Of a stretch of DNA of 53,327 nucleotides, positions 7,970 to 15,727 are shown piece after piece (position 1 is the stretch's first letter; every line of letters starts with the position of its first letter). Under the pieces are notes generated by a model. The model made no database searches. It saw only the letters and a list, made by a program, of their open reading frames with translations, and was not told where the DNA came from. The stretch comes from DASRIA01 sp038203635 (lineage in GTDB: Bacteria > Actinomycetota > Thermoleophilia > Solirubrobacterales > JBBDJG01). The stretch covers positions 1 through 53,327 of the forward strand of contig JBBRDT010000009.1 of assembly GCA_038203635.1 (NCBI GenBank), read 5' to 3'. Position numbers and translations under genes: made by a program.

Positions 7970-8547
7970 ACGCCCTCCGCCAGCTTTGCCCGCATCTTGT
8001 CCATCGCAAGTCGCATCCGGCCTTTCACCGTTCCGAGCGGCATGCCCAACACCTCGGCGATCTCGGAATGAGTGAGACCTCCGAAATAGGCTAGCTGCAC
8101 GACTTTGACCTGATCCTCGGGCAGCTCGCTCAACACTCCGCGGACCTCGCGCGCAGTCTCGTGGCGCAGCGCCTCCGCATCGGTGTGCTCGAACCGCGAC
8201 TCCTGCTCGGGCACCGTGTCCAGCTCGAGGCTGACGGCGGGCGCGCGGCCGGCGTCGCGGCGCAGCACGTCGATCGCCCGGTTGCGCACCACGCCGAGCA
8301 GCCACGTGCGCACGCTGCCGCGCGTGCGGTCGAAGCGGGCGCCGCTGCGCCACACCGACAGGAAGGCCTCCTGGGTGACGTCCTCCGCCACGCCCCGGTC
8401 GCCGACGATCCGGTAGGCCAGCGAGTAGGCCGCGCCGCCGTGGCGGTCGTAGACGATCTCGAACGCGCTCGGGTCGTTGCGCTCGACGAGCGGCATGAGG
8501 TCCTCGTCGGCGAGGCGCTGTAGGGATTCGACGTCCAACCTGTTCAT
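7966..8547 (-). CDS. sigK: ECF sigma factor, SigK-like
   Basis: A 193-aa extracytoplasmic-function sigma factor with only regions 2 and 4. Region 2: FEIVYDRHGGAAYSLAYRIV, then AEDVTQEAFLSVWRSG and SVRTWLLGVVRNRAIDVLR. Region 4: LPEDQVKVVQLAYFGGLTHS followed by the helix-turn-helix EIAEVLGMPLGTVKGRMRLA. Pairing with an RskA-type anti-sigma supports the SigK assignment. The start is ATG 8547, with GTG 8550 as alternative; longer upstream frame lacks sigma sequence. It is divergent from DUF4331-TPR-NicO, which makes those genes candidate targets. Confidence 0.9.
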   Translation of the reverse strand: MNRLDVESLQRLADEDLMPLVERNDPSAFEIVYDRHGGAAYSLAYRIVGDRGVAEDVTQEAFLSVWRSGARFDRTRGSVRTWLLGVVRNRAIDVLRRDAGRAPAVSLELDTVPEQESRFEHTDAEALRHETAREVRGVLSELPEDQVKVVQLAYFGGLTHSEIAEVLGMPLGTVKGRMRLAMDKMRAKLAEGV

Positions 8548-8561
8548 CACTACGTGGGCAT

Positions 8562-8689
8562 GCGGAACCCGGATCAGCCTAACCGCGAGGTGATCCGCTC
8601 GCGGAACGCTCTCGTAGGGGGTTGCTGAGGACGGAGGAGCCGGGAGGCCCCGCCCGTCGGAAGCCATGGAGGTCCCAAAAGGAGGACGC
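8562..8689 (+). promoter_or_regulatory. Divergent control region between sigK and the DUF4331 gene
   Basis: The gap between the two divergent starts holds two copies of GCGGAAC (beginning 8562 and 8601), reading toward the DUF4331 gene. GGAAC is the usual -35 core of ECF-dependent promoters. No equally convincing -10 is seen, so this is only suggestive of control by SigK. A strong Shine-Dalgarno, AAAAGGAGG, ends at 8685. Confidence 0.35.
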
Positions 8690-10204
8690 ATGAAGAGGCT
8701 CTCGATCGCCGCCGCGCTGGTGGCAATCGCTGTAGCCGTGCCGCTCAGCATTGGCTCGAGCCATAGGGAGGCACCGCTCAGTTCGCTTGACCCGACCGCC
8801 GACGATACGGACGTCTACGCCTACACGGCGAAGGACGCGCCCGACGACCTCACGGTCGTCGCAAACTGGATCCCGTTCGAGGATCCGGCCGGCGGCCCGA
8901 ACTTCTACAAGTTCGACCAGCGCGCCCGCTACTACATCAACATCGACAACACCGGGGACGGCAAGTACGACGTCCGCTACCGGTTCAAGTTCCGGGACAG
9001 GTACGAGAACGGCGGAAGCTCGTTCCTGTACGCACTCCCGGGCGTGTCGTCGATCGATGACCCGAAGCTGCTGCAGAAGCAGTTCTACGACGTGGAACGC
9101 CTGAGCTACGGGTACTCGTACAGAGGTGCTTCGGAGTCCAAGAGGGGCAGGAAGCATTCGCGCAAGCACCACGGCAAGAGAAGGCACCGCTCCAAGCGGC
9201 GCGTGCTGCGCAGCGTGCGCACGGTTGCACGCAACATCCCCGTCGCCCCGAACAACGTGGGGCCGAAGACCATCAGCGCGGCCAACTACACGAAGATCGC
9301 CAACCAGGCGATCACGGAGCTGCCCGGTGGCGGCAAGGTGTTCGCCGGCCAGCGTGACGATCCGTTCTTCGTCGACCTCGGAATGACGTTCGACGGGATC
9401 AACCTCGAGGGACGCGCCGGCAAGGGCGTCGACGACCTCGCGGGTTATGGCGTCCACTCCATCGTCCTGCAGGTGCCCGAGGAGAGGGTCACCCGCGACG
9501 GCGACGAGGTGGACTCCGCGAAGGACAGCAACGCAGTTGTCGGAGTGTGGGCGTCGACCGAGCGCAGGCGCGTCTCGGTGCTGGCCTCGCACAACGACGA
9601 TGACGACGGCGACGACTACGTGCAGGTCTCCCGCCTCGGGAACCCGCTCGTGAACGAGGTCGTCATCCCAGTTGGCAAGAAGGACATGTTCAACCGCACG
9701 ACGCCTGACCGCGACGCCGAGCTGTACGGCCAGTACGTGGTCAAGCCCGAGTTGGCGGCGGTCCTGAACCTGCTGTTCAACGTGGGCGCGCCCGAGACCA
9801 ACCGTCTCGACATCGTCCAGGCGGTGCTGCAGGGGCTTCCGGGTCTCAACCAGCAGAGCAAGAACCCGAAGCCGGTCGACACGATCAAGCTCAACCTCGG
9901 CATCGCGCCGGCGGCAAACCCGAACCCCCTCGGGGCACTCGGGGGCGACCTCGCCGGTTACCCGAACGGCCGCAGGCTGACCGATGACGTGGTCGACATC
10001 GCAATCCAGGTCGTGGCGGGCGAGCTCGCCGACCCGAAGGTGCTGGGCGCGAACGCCTGCAAGGCGCCCGCGAAGTGCCCGAACCCGACGGACCTGGGAG
10101 ACAACGTGCCGGCGAACGACAAGCCGTTCCTGAGCACGTTCCCCTACCTGGCGGAGCCCACCTCGGGATTTGACTCCAGGATCAAGAAGGACTACGGGCC
10201 CTAG
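8690..10204 (+). CDS. Secreted DUF4331 family protein
   Basis: A 504-aa exported protein of unknown function. The signal peptide (MKRLSIAAALVAIAVAVPLS) is followed directly by the DUF4331 hallmark SSHREAPL and a DPTADDTDVYAY block. Further family-like features are the beta-rich core (YYINIDNTGDGKYDVRY, FFVDLGMTFDG), a Pro/Asn-rich middle and the C-terminal LTDDVVDIAIQVVAGEL. Odd feature: residues about 150-175 form a Lys/Arg/His-rich insert (KRGRKHSRKHHGKRRHRSKR) unlike the acidic remainder. ATG 8690 sits 4 nt after GGAGG. It is the first gene of a run with the TPR and NicO genes and divergent from SigK/RskA. A metal-related or envelope role is inference from neighbours only. Confidence 0.9.
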   Translation: MKRLSIAAALVAIAVAVPLSIGSSHREAPLSSLDPTADDTDVYAYTAKDAPDDLTVVANWIPFEDPAGGPNFYKFDQRARYYINIDNTGDGKYDVRYRFKFRDRYENGGSSFLYALPGVSSIDDPKLLQKQFYDVERLSYGYSYRGASESKRGRKHSRKHHGKRRHRSKRRVLRSVRTVARNIPVAPNNVGPKTISAANYTKIANQAITELPGGGKVFAGQRDDPFFVDLGMTFDGINLEGRAGKGVDDLAGYGVHSIVLQVPEERVTRDGDEVDSAKDSNAVVGVWASTERRRVSVLASHNDDDDGDDYVQVSRLGNPLVNEVVIPVGKKDMFNRTTPDRDAELYGQYVVKPELAAVLNLLFNVGAPETNRLDIVQAVLQGLPGLNQQSKNPKPVDTIKLNLGIAPAANPNPLGALGGDLAGYPNGRRLTDDVVDIAIQVVAGELADPKVLGANACKAPAKCPNPTDLGDNVPANDKPFLSTFPYLAEPTSGFDSRIKKDYGP

Positions 10205-10220
10205 GACGGGCAGCCGGATT

Positions 10221-10247
10221 TGGGGGCCTCTCTCACAGGGGCCCCCA
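10221..10247 (+). terminator. Hairpin between DUF4331 and TPR genes
   Basis: Arms TGGGGGCC (10221-10228) and GGCCCCCA (10240-10247) form an 8-bp stem with an 11-nt loop, 17 nt after the DUF4331 stop. No T-run follows, so it may be a partial terminator or mRNA-stability element giving more DUF4331 than downstream product. Confidence 0.55.
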
Positions 10248-10301
10248 CACCGGACTCAATCGCGGCCTTCCACCGTTCTTTCCCACCGTTCAACACCCAC
10301 C

Positions 10302-11630
10302 ATGAACTTTCCCCTTACGAGACCGAACCTGATCAAGCTCGTCGTCCCGCTGTTCGTGTTCGCCGCCACCTTGATGGCGGTGAAGCTCATCGACGACAGC
10401 CCTTCCGGGAGAAGCAGTGCAGGAGCGGGTGCGAGTGGCGGCGCGGCCGGTATCGCAGACGCCCGGTCCACGGACCAGCGCATCCGCTCCCTGCAGGACG
10501 CGATCCGAAGCGGAACCTCCTCGGCCGAGCCGTATGCGGCCCTCGGCAACGCGTATCTGCAGAAGGCGCGTGAGACCGCCGATCCCGCTCAGTACGCGCG
10601 CGCCGAGTCCGCGCTGCACGCAGCGCTCGACCGTGAGCCCGGCGACGCCGGAGCGCTGACGGGCATGGGTTCGCTCGCGAACGCGAGGCACGACTTCCGT
10701 GCCGGCCTGCGTTACGGGGAGCGCGCACGCGCCGCGGCGCCGGGAGTCGTGAAGCCCTACGGCGTGATCGTCGACGCGCAGGTCGAGCTCGGTCGCTACG
10801 ACGCCGCCGAGCGCACGCTCCAGCGGATGGTCGACCTGAAGCCGAACCTCGACTCCTACGCACGCGTCTCCTATTTCCGCGAGCTGCACGGCGATCTGCC
10901 GGGCGCTCTCGAGGCGATGCGGCTCGCGGCATCCGCCGGCGGTGACGCGCGGGAGAACTTCGCCTACGTCCAGACGCTGGTCGGCAACCTCGAGCTGGCG
11001 CGCGGCCGGACCGCAGACGCCGAGCGCTCCTACCGCCTCGCGGCCGCGCGGTTCGACGGTTACGTGCCGGCGCAGGCCGGCCTCGCGAGGGCCAGCATCG
11101 CGCGCGGCGACCTCGGCGCGGCGATCCGCCGCTCCCGCCGGGTGGTCACCCGCCTCCCGATGCCCGAGTACGTGGTCGGGCTTGCCGAGGCCGAGCTTGC
11201 CGCCGGCCGCCGCGCCGCCGCGCGAGAGGACCTGGCCCTGGTGCATGTTCAACAGCGCCTGCTCCAACGCGGCGGTGTGAACGTCGACGCGGAGATGGCG
11301 CTCGTCGAGGCCGATCACGGCAGCCCGGCGCGGGCGGTCGACCTCGCGCGAAAGGCGTGGGCAGCGGCGCCGAGCGTGCGCGCCGCCGACGCGCTCGGAT
11401 GGTCCCTGACGCAGGCGAAGCAGCCGCAGGAGGGCCTCGAGTTCGCGCGGCGCGCGCTCCGTCTCGGCTCCCGCGACGCCCTGTTCCTCTATCACGCGGG
11501 AATCGCCGCGCGCGACGCCGGCGAGCGCAGTGACGCCCGCCGGTACCTCACTCGCGCGCTGGCGGGCAACGCGCACTTCTCGCCGCTGCATGCACGCCGT
11601 GCGCAAGCGGCATTGGCGGGGCTGCGATGA
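10302..11630 (+). CDS. Membrane-anchored TPR-repeat protein
   Basis: A 442-aa protein with an N-terminal membrane anchor (LIKLVVPLFVFAATLMAVKLI, residues about 9-29), a low-complexity Gly/Ala/Ser linker, then tetratricopeptide-type helical repeats to the end. Repeat signatures include YAALGNAYLQKARE, GDAGALTGMGSLANARHDF, YGVIVDAQVELGRYDAAERT and ALFLYHAGIAARDAGE-like C-terminal turns. TPRs are protein-binding scaffolds, so it may link secreted DUF4331 to the downstream transporter. ATG 10302 is chosen because the anchor begins there; no strong ribosome site precedes it. Its stop overlaps the NicO start by 4 nt (ATGA), indicating coupling. Confidence 0.85.
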   Translation: MNFPLTRPNLIKLVVPLFVFAATLMAVKLIDDSPSGRSSAGAGASGGAAGIADARSTDQRIRSLQDAIRSGTSSAEPYAALGNAYLQKARETADPAQYARAESALHAALDREPGDAGALTGMGSLANARHDFRAGLRYGERARAAAPGVVKPYGVIVDAQVELGRYDAAERTLQRMVDLKPNLDSYARVSYFRELHGDLPGALEAMRLAASAGGDARENFAYVQTLVGNLELARGRTADAERSYRLAAARFDGYVPAQAGLARASIARGDLGAAIRRSRRVVTRLPMPEYVVGLAEAELAAGRRAAAREDLALVHVQQRLLQRGGVNVDAEMALVEADHGSPARAVDLARKAWAAAPSVRAADALGWSLTQAKQPQEGLEFARRALRLGSRDALFLYHAGIAARDAGERSDARRYLTRALAGNAHFSPLHARRAQAALAGLR

Positions 11631-13051
11631 GAATCGGCCGCGCCCTGATCCTCTCAGCGGTGTTCCTCGTCTCGGCCTTCGTGACGGGAGAGGCGATGGC
11701 CCATCCCCTGGGCAACTTCTCCATCAACCACCTGACCCAGGTCGAGGTCTCGAGCGACCGGGTCGACGCGCACTACATACTCGACCAGGCCGAGATCCCC
11801 ACCTTCCAGGAGCGCGGCCTCTCCCCCGACGAGGTTCTCGAGCGCAAGCGCGGCGAGGTCGAGCGGGGGCTGACGCTGCGGGTGGATGGGCGCACCGTCG
11901 CGCTGCGCGCGGCCGGCGCGCCGCGCATCACCTTCCCGAACGGACAGGGCGGCCTCAAGCTCACCCGGGTCGAGGTCCCGCTGACGGCGGCGGTGAAGGA
12001 TCCCCGCCGGATCGAGCTGCAGGACCGGACCTTCGAGGATCGCGCCGGGTGGAAGGCGATCGTCGCCCAGCCCGGCGAGGACACGGCGGTGCGCTCGACC
12101 GCTCCGTCGGGCGACCCGACGAACGGCCTGCGCAGCTATCCGAAGGAAACGCTCTCGAGCCCCGTCGCGGAGACGTCGGCGAGCTTCGCGGTACGGCCCG
12201 GCGGCGGCACGCTCGCGGCTCCCGCAGGCCCGGGCCGCGGGGAGACCACGACGAGCCGCGGTGGCAGCGACGGTTTCGCAGGCGTATTCGGCGACGCCGC
12301 ATCCGGCGAGAGCGTGCTGCTTTTGCTGTTGCTCGCCGCCTTCGGATGGGGCGCGCTGCATGCGCTGTCGCCCGGGCACGGGAAAGCGATGGTGGCCGCC
12401 TACCTGATCGGCACGCGCGGGACGCCCAGGCACGCCGTCGCGCTCGGTGCGGTCGTGACCTTCACGCACACGATCGGCGTGTTCGCGCTCGGTCTCGTGA
12501 CCCTGCTGCTCTCGCAATACATCCTGCCCGAGGACCTGTTCCCGTGGCTGAACCTCGCGTCGGGATTGCTCGTGGTGATCGTGGGAGTTGGCGTGCTGCG
12601 CTCGCGCATGAGGTGGGCTCGCGCGAGGCGCATGGGGAAGCACGGCCACTCCCACGGTGACCACGGCCACCATCACCACGACCACGATCACTCGCACTCG
12701 CACGGCGGTCATGACCATCACCAGCACGTCCCCGACCAGGTCACGTGGAGGGGGTTGATCGGCATGGGCGCCGCGGCGGGCCTGATCCCCTGCCCCTCGG
12801 CCCTGGTCGTCCTGCTCGGCGCGATCGCGCAGCACCAGGTCGCGCTCGGATTGCTGCTGATCGTGGCGTTCAGCGCGGGCCTCGCGATGACCCTCACCGC
12901 GCTCGGCCTGGCGGTCGTGCTCAGCCGCCGCGCGATCTCGCGCTTCTCGATCCCGTCGGGGGTGACGACGGCACTGCCGGCCCTGTCCGCGGTCGTGATC
13001 GTCGGCGTCGGCTTCGTGCTGACCGCGAACGCGATTCCGCAGATCCAATGA
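11627..13051 (+). CDS. NicO/RcnA-type nickel/cobalt transporter with His-rich loop
   Basis: A 474-aa integral membrane protein. After a signal segment comes an extracytoplasmic domain beginning AHPLGNFSINH (about 25-225), then the NicO core: HALSPGHGKAMVAAYLIGT, AVVTFTHTIGVFALGLVTL, a cytoplasmic His/Asp-rich loop (about residues 339-365, over half His), and GAAAGLIPCPSALVVLLGA with further helices. The HxxxPGHGK and PCPxA signatures are those of Ni/Co permeases and RcnA-type exporters. The His-rich loop implies metal sensing or delivery. Direction (efflux or uptake) cannot be decided; the RcnA-like PCP motif favours efflux. ATG 11627 overlaps the TPR stop. Confidence 0.88.
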   Translation: MRIGRALILSAVFLVSAFVTGEAMAHPLGNFSINHLTQVEVSSDRVDAHYILDQAEIPTFQERGLSPDEVLERKRGEVERGLTLRVDGRTVALRAAGAPRITFPNGQGGLKLTRVEVPLTAAVKDPRRIELQDRTFEDRAGWKAIVAQPGEDTAVRSTAPSGDPTNGLRSYPKETLSSPVAETSASFAVRPGGGTLAAPAGPGRGETTTSRGGSDGFAGVFGDAASGESVLLLLLLAAFGWGALHALSPGHGKAMVAAYLIGTRGTPRHAVALGAVVTFTHTIGVFALGLVTLLLSQYILPEDLFPWLNLASGLLVVIVGVGVLRSRMRWARARRMGKHGHSHGDHGHHHHDHDHSHSHGGHDHHQHVPDQVTWRGLIGMGAAAGLIPCPSALVVLLGAIAQHQVALGLLLIVAFSAGLAMTLTALGLAVVLSRRAISRFSIPSGVTTALPALSAVVIVGVGFVLTANAIPQIQ

Positions 13052-13053
13052 TT

Positions 13054-13081
13054 CCGGTTTCTCCTTAGCCGGAAAAACCGG
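13054..13081. repeat. Hairpin with TTAGCC loop, copy 1
   Basis: Stem CCGGTTTCTCC (13054-13064) and GGAAAAACCGG (13071-13081) pair with one mismatch around the hexaloop TTAGCC. It begins 3 nt after the NicO stop, so it could terminate that operon. The same loop, with a different but complementary stem, recurs at 19345-19370. Confidence 0.6.
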
Positions 13082-13110
13082 GTTGGGCGCCGGGATGTAG
13101 GCTCCCGGGG

Positions 13111-14292
13111 ATGGTGGCCAACGCGGCGATCGACGAGTTGCTTCAGAAGGCATGCGCGGACGGCGTGTTCCCCGGTGTGGTCGCAATGGTCGGCGACAGG
13201 GACGGCCTCGTCTACGAGGGCGCGGCCGGCAGCCTGCGCATCGCTGACGACGCACCCGCAACCGCGGACACCATGTTCAGGATCGCCTCGATGACCAAGG
13301 CGCTCACGAGCGTCGCGGTGCTTCAGCTGGTCGAGCAGGGCCGGCTCGAGCTCGGCCAGACGGTCGCCTCGGTGATTCCCGCCTTCGGAGCACTTCAGCT
13401 GCTCGAAGGGTTCGACGGCGACGAGCCGCGGCTTCGCAAACTCTCCAAGGAGCCGACCATCCAGCATCTGCTCACGCACACGTCCGGGTTGGCGTACTGG
13501 TTCTCCAACGCGGATCTGTACCGCTGGCACCAGGTTACGGACGCTCCTGACCCGTTCACAGGCTTGCGCAAGTGTCTCGACACGCCGTTCGTCGCCGAGC
13601 CCGGTGAGCGGTGGGAGTACGGCGTCAACACCGCCTGGCTCGGTCTGGTCGTCGAGGCCGTCGCGGGCCGGCCGCTCGAGGAGTACCTCGCCGAACACGT
13701 CTTCGCGCCCCTCGGCATGACCGACGCGACGTTCTCGCCGACCGATGCACAGCGCGAGCGACTCATGGACATCCATGACCGCACACCGGGTGGCGGCCTG
13801 GCGAAGAGTGACTTCGAGATGCCCGCTGCGCCGGAGATGGCGTTCGGCGGCGAGGGCGCCTACGCCACCGCGTCCGACTACATGCGCTTCCTGCGCGCGG
13901 TGCTGCGCGGCGGCGAGCTCGACGGGGCCAGGATCCTGCAGCCGGAGACGGTCGATCTGATGTTCACCGACCACCTCCAAGGCGCCCCGCTCCCCGAGAT
14001 CATGAGATCAGCGATTCCCGAGCTCACCAACGACGTTCCGTCACTGCCGTTCAAGCAAGGATGGGGACTGGGCTTCCACCTGCTGCTCGAGGACGTTCCC
14101 GGCATGCGCCGGGCCGGCTCCGGCGACTGGGCGGGGTTGTTCAACTCCTACTACTGGCTGGACCCCGCAACCGGGATCACGGCGGCGATCTTCACGCAGC
14201 TGCTGCCGTTCTTCGATGGGCGCATAGTCGAGATGCTCCCTGAGTTCGAGATGGGCATCTACGCCCAACTCAGCGCTCCAACTGCCGCCTAG
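13111..14292 (+). CDS. Serine hydrolase, beta-lactamase (class C) / esterase EstB family
   Basis: A 393-aa penicillin-binding-protein-fold hydrolase. The SxxK motif is SMTK (Ser60, Lys63), preceded by TMFRIA; the YxN motif is YGVN (Tyr170, Asn173); a conserved HTSGLAYW block lies at about 123-130. A C-terminal HxG/KTG equivalent is not obvious, the region reading GSGDWAGLFNSYYW. That pattern is common in family VIII esterases and D-aminopeptidase-like members. No signal peptide is evident, so a cytosolic esterase or amidase is more likely than antibiotic resistance. ATG 13111 follows a weak ribosome site. It is followed after 8 nt by the DUF3052 gene. Confidence 0.87.
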   Translation: MVANAAIDELLQKACADGVFPGVVAMVGDRDGLVYEGAAGSLRIADDAPATADTMFRIASMTKALTSVAVLQLVEQGRLELGQTVASVIPAFGALQLLEGFDGDEPRLRKLSKEPTIQHLLTHTSGLAYWFSNADLYRWHQVTDAPDPFTGLRKCLDTPFVAEPGERWEYGVNTAWLGLVVEAVAGRPLEEYLAEHVFAPLGMTDATFSPTDAQRERLMDIHDRTPGGGLAKSDFEMPAAPEMAFGGEGAYATASDYMRFLRAVLRGGELDGARILQPETVDLMFTDHLQGAPLPEIMRSAIPELTNDVPSLPFKQGWGLGFHLLLEDVPGMRRAGSGDWAGLFNSYYWLDPATGITAAIFTQLLPFFDGRIVEMLPEFEMGIYAQLSAPTAA

Positions 14293-14300
14293 CACCGTCG

Positions 14301-14708
14301 GTGGCTGGCTACTCCGGCACTCCCCTCCCCAAGAAGCTCAGCATCAAGGAGGGTTCGCGACTGGCGCTGGTCGCTGCGCCCGATGGTTTCCTGGAGTCCA
14401 CGCTCGCGCCGCTGCCCGACCAGGTGGACCTGCGCGCACGCGCACGTGGGCCGCTCGACGTGATCATGTTCTTCACGAAGTCACGTGCCGACCTGGAGCG
14501 CCGCTTCGGCAAGCTCGCCGGTGCGCTCGATCCCGCGGGCGCCCTGTGGATCGCATGGCCGAAGCGCTCATCGGGCGTCGAGACCGACCTGACCGAGGAC
14601 ACACTGCGCGAGGTGGGCCTGCCACAGGGACTAGTGGACAACAAGGTTTGTGCAATCGACGACACGTGGTCCGGACTGCGCTTCGTCATCCGTAAAGAGA
14701 ATCGATAG
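14301..14708 (+). CDS. DUF3052 family protein
   Basis: A small cytosolic protein of 135 aa with GTG start. It matches the DUF3052 pattern: GYSGTPLPKKLSIKEGSRL at the N-terminus, a Rossmann-like core (DVIMFFTKSRADLERRFGKL, GALWIAWPKRSSG) and the C-terminal DNKVCAIDDTWSGLRFVIRK. The biochemical function is unknown. It lies 8 nt downstream of the beta-lactamase-like gene and 8 nt upstream of the SDR gene, so the three probably share a transcript. Confidence 0.85.
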   Translation: MAGYSGTPLPKKLSIKEGSRLALVAAPDGFLESTLAPLPDQVDLRARARGPLDVIMFFTKSRADLERRFGKLAGALDPAGALWIAWPKRSSGVETDLTEDTLREVGLPQGLVDNKVCAIDDTWSGLRFVIRKENR

Positions 14709-14716
14709 GAGGTCGC

Positions 14717-15391
14717 ATGGCAGACCCCGTATTCCTGATCACCGGCGCATCCAGCGGCATCGGCGAAGCGACCGCCCGCCACGCGGCGCGCGCCGGCTAC
14801 AAGCTCGTGCTCGCCGCCCGCTCCGAGGACAAGCTGAAAACTCTGGCGCAGGAGCTCGACGCGTTGCCCGTGCGTTGCGACGTGACCGAGTGGGAGGACC
14901 AGCAGCAGATGGTCGCCGCCGCGCTCGAGGCGTACGGGCAGCTCGACGTCGTGTTCGCGAACGCGGGGTTCGGCGCGCCGCGCGGCTTCCTGGAGTCGAC
15001 CCCCGAGCACTGGAAGTCGATGGTGCTGACCAACGTCTACGGCGCGGCGCTCACCATCCGCGCGGCGCTGCCGTCGGTGCGCGAGTCGCGCGGGCACATG
15101 CTCCTGACCGGGTCGGTAGCCGGCCGGCGGGCGCTCCCCGGCTCGCTCTACTCGTGCACGAAGTGGGCCGTCACGGCGATGGGCGAGGCGCTGCGCCAGG
15201 AAGTCGACGGGAGCGGCATCCGGGTCACGCTGATCGAGCCCGGGATGACGGACACGCCGTTCTTCGACGACCGGCCCAAGAACGCCCTCGAGGCGGACGA
15301 CATCGCAAGAGCCGTGATGTTCGCCGTGCAGCAGCCCCCGCATGTGGACGTGAACGAGGTGCTGGTGCGGCCAACCGCGCAAAGCGGCTAG
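14717..15391 (+). CDS. Short-chain dehydrogenase/reductase (SDR)
   Basis: A 224-aa NAD(P)-dependent oxidoreductase. The cofactor motif TGASSGIG is at residues 8-15, an NAG-type motif occurs in VFANAGFG, and the active site has Ser in TGSVAGRRA and Tyr-x3-Lys in YSCTK. AGGAGG 5 nt before ATG 14717 fixes the start. The substrate is not predictable. It is last in the beta-lactamase-like, DUF3052, SDR run and is followed by a repeat-built hairpin. Confidence 0.9.
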   Translation: MADPVFLITGASSGIGEATARHAARAGYKLVLAARSEDKLKTLAQELDALPVRCDVTEWEDQQQMVAAALEAYGQLDVVFANAGFGAPRGFLESTPEHWKSMVLTNVYGAALTIRAALPSVRESRGHMLLTGSVAGRRALPGSLYSCTKWAVTAMGEALRQEVDGSGIRVTLIEPGMTDTPFFDDRPKNALEADDIARAVMFAVQQPPHVDVNEVLVRPTAQSG

Positions 15392-15442
15392 TTCGCCGTT
15401 CGCCGTTCGCCGGCCCACGGCGTAACGGCGTAACGGCGTAAC
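15391..15442. repeat. Hairpin made of tandem repeats, (GTTCGCC)3 and (GGCGTAAC)3
   Basis: Three head-to-tail GTTCGCC units (15391-15411) are followed by a short spacer and three GGCGTAAC units (15419-15442). The right unit reversed is GTTACGCC, so the arms pair with one bulged base per unit. The left arm starts inside the SDR stop region. A degenerate copy is at 19524-19575. REP-like in appearance. Confidence 0.65.
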
Positions 15443-15499
15443 CAGAACTCAAGCGGCGGCCCATCCCGCCGATGCGTTTCACATGCTCTGGAGGAGCTC

Positions 15500-15727
15500 G
15501 TGATCCACAGCGGGCATGAAGCCCTGCGCACCGCCCGCCGCCTCGTCGCCCGCGGTTGGGACTACGACTCGATCGTTGCCCTGCTGAAGCGGGAGTCCGG
15601 CCTGAGGGAGCGGCAGGCGCGCGCGGTCACGGCACGCGCGTTCAAGCCCGCGCCGAAGTCCGGCCTGTCGCTCGCGGACGAGCTGGAGGCGATCAGCCGC
15701 GTGCTGGACCTGAACCGCCGGGGCTGA
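15500..15727 (+). CDS. Small hypothetical protein
   Basis: A 75-aa basic, probably all-helical protein. It starts at GTG 15500 with GGAGGAG a few bases upstream. Segments such as HEALRTARRLVARGWDYDSI and RERQARAVTARAF look like short helix-turn-helix units, but no family was recognised. Its last 35 nt overlap the 3' end of the convergent polysaccharide deacetylase gene. The strong ribosome site argues that it is real. Confidence 0.6.
   Translation: MIHSGHEALRTARRLVARGWDYDSIVALLKRESGLRERQARAVTARAFKPAPKSGLSLADELEAISRVLDLNRRG

Noticed and set aside
5283..8009. A very long open frame on the minus strand antisense to the phosphatase gene
   Set aside because: Composition is Arg/Ala-rich, it has no domain motif, and the plus strand has a complete PAS-GAF-PP2C gene with a ribosome site. 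Long antisense frames are expected at this GC content.
12634..12725. CAC/CAT-rich run that looks like a simple repeat
   Set aside because: It is the coding sequence of the His/Asp-rich metal loop of the NicO protein, with mixed codons, not an independent repeat.
11654..13261. Long minus-strand frame opposite the NicO gene
   Set aside because: It is low-complexity Arg/Ala/His sequence, a mirror of the real transporter gene; no ribosome site or family sequence.
13111..14292. Reading the serine hydrolase as an antibiotic-resistance AmpC
   Set aside because: It has SxxK and YxN but no signal peptide and no clear KTG, so an esterase or peptidase-like role is more likely.
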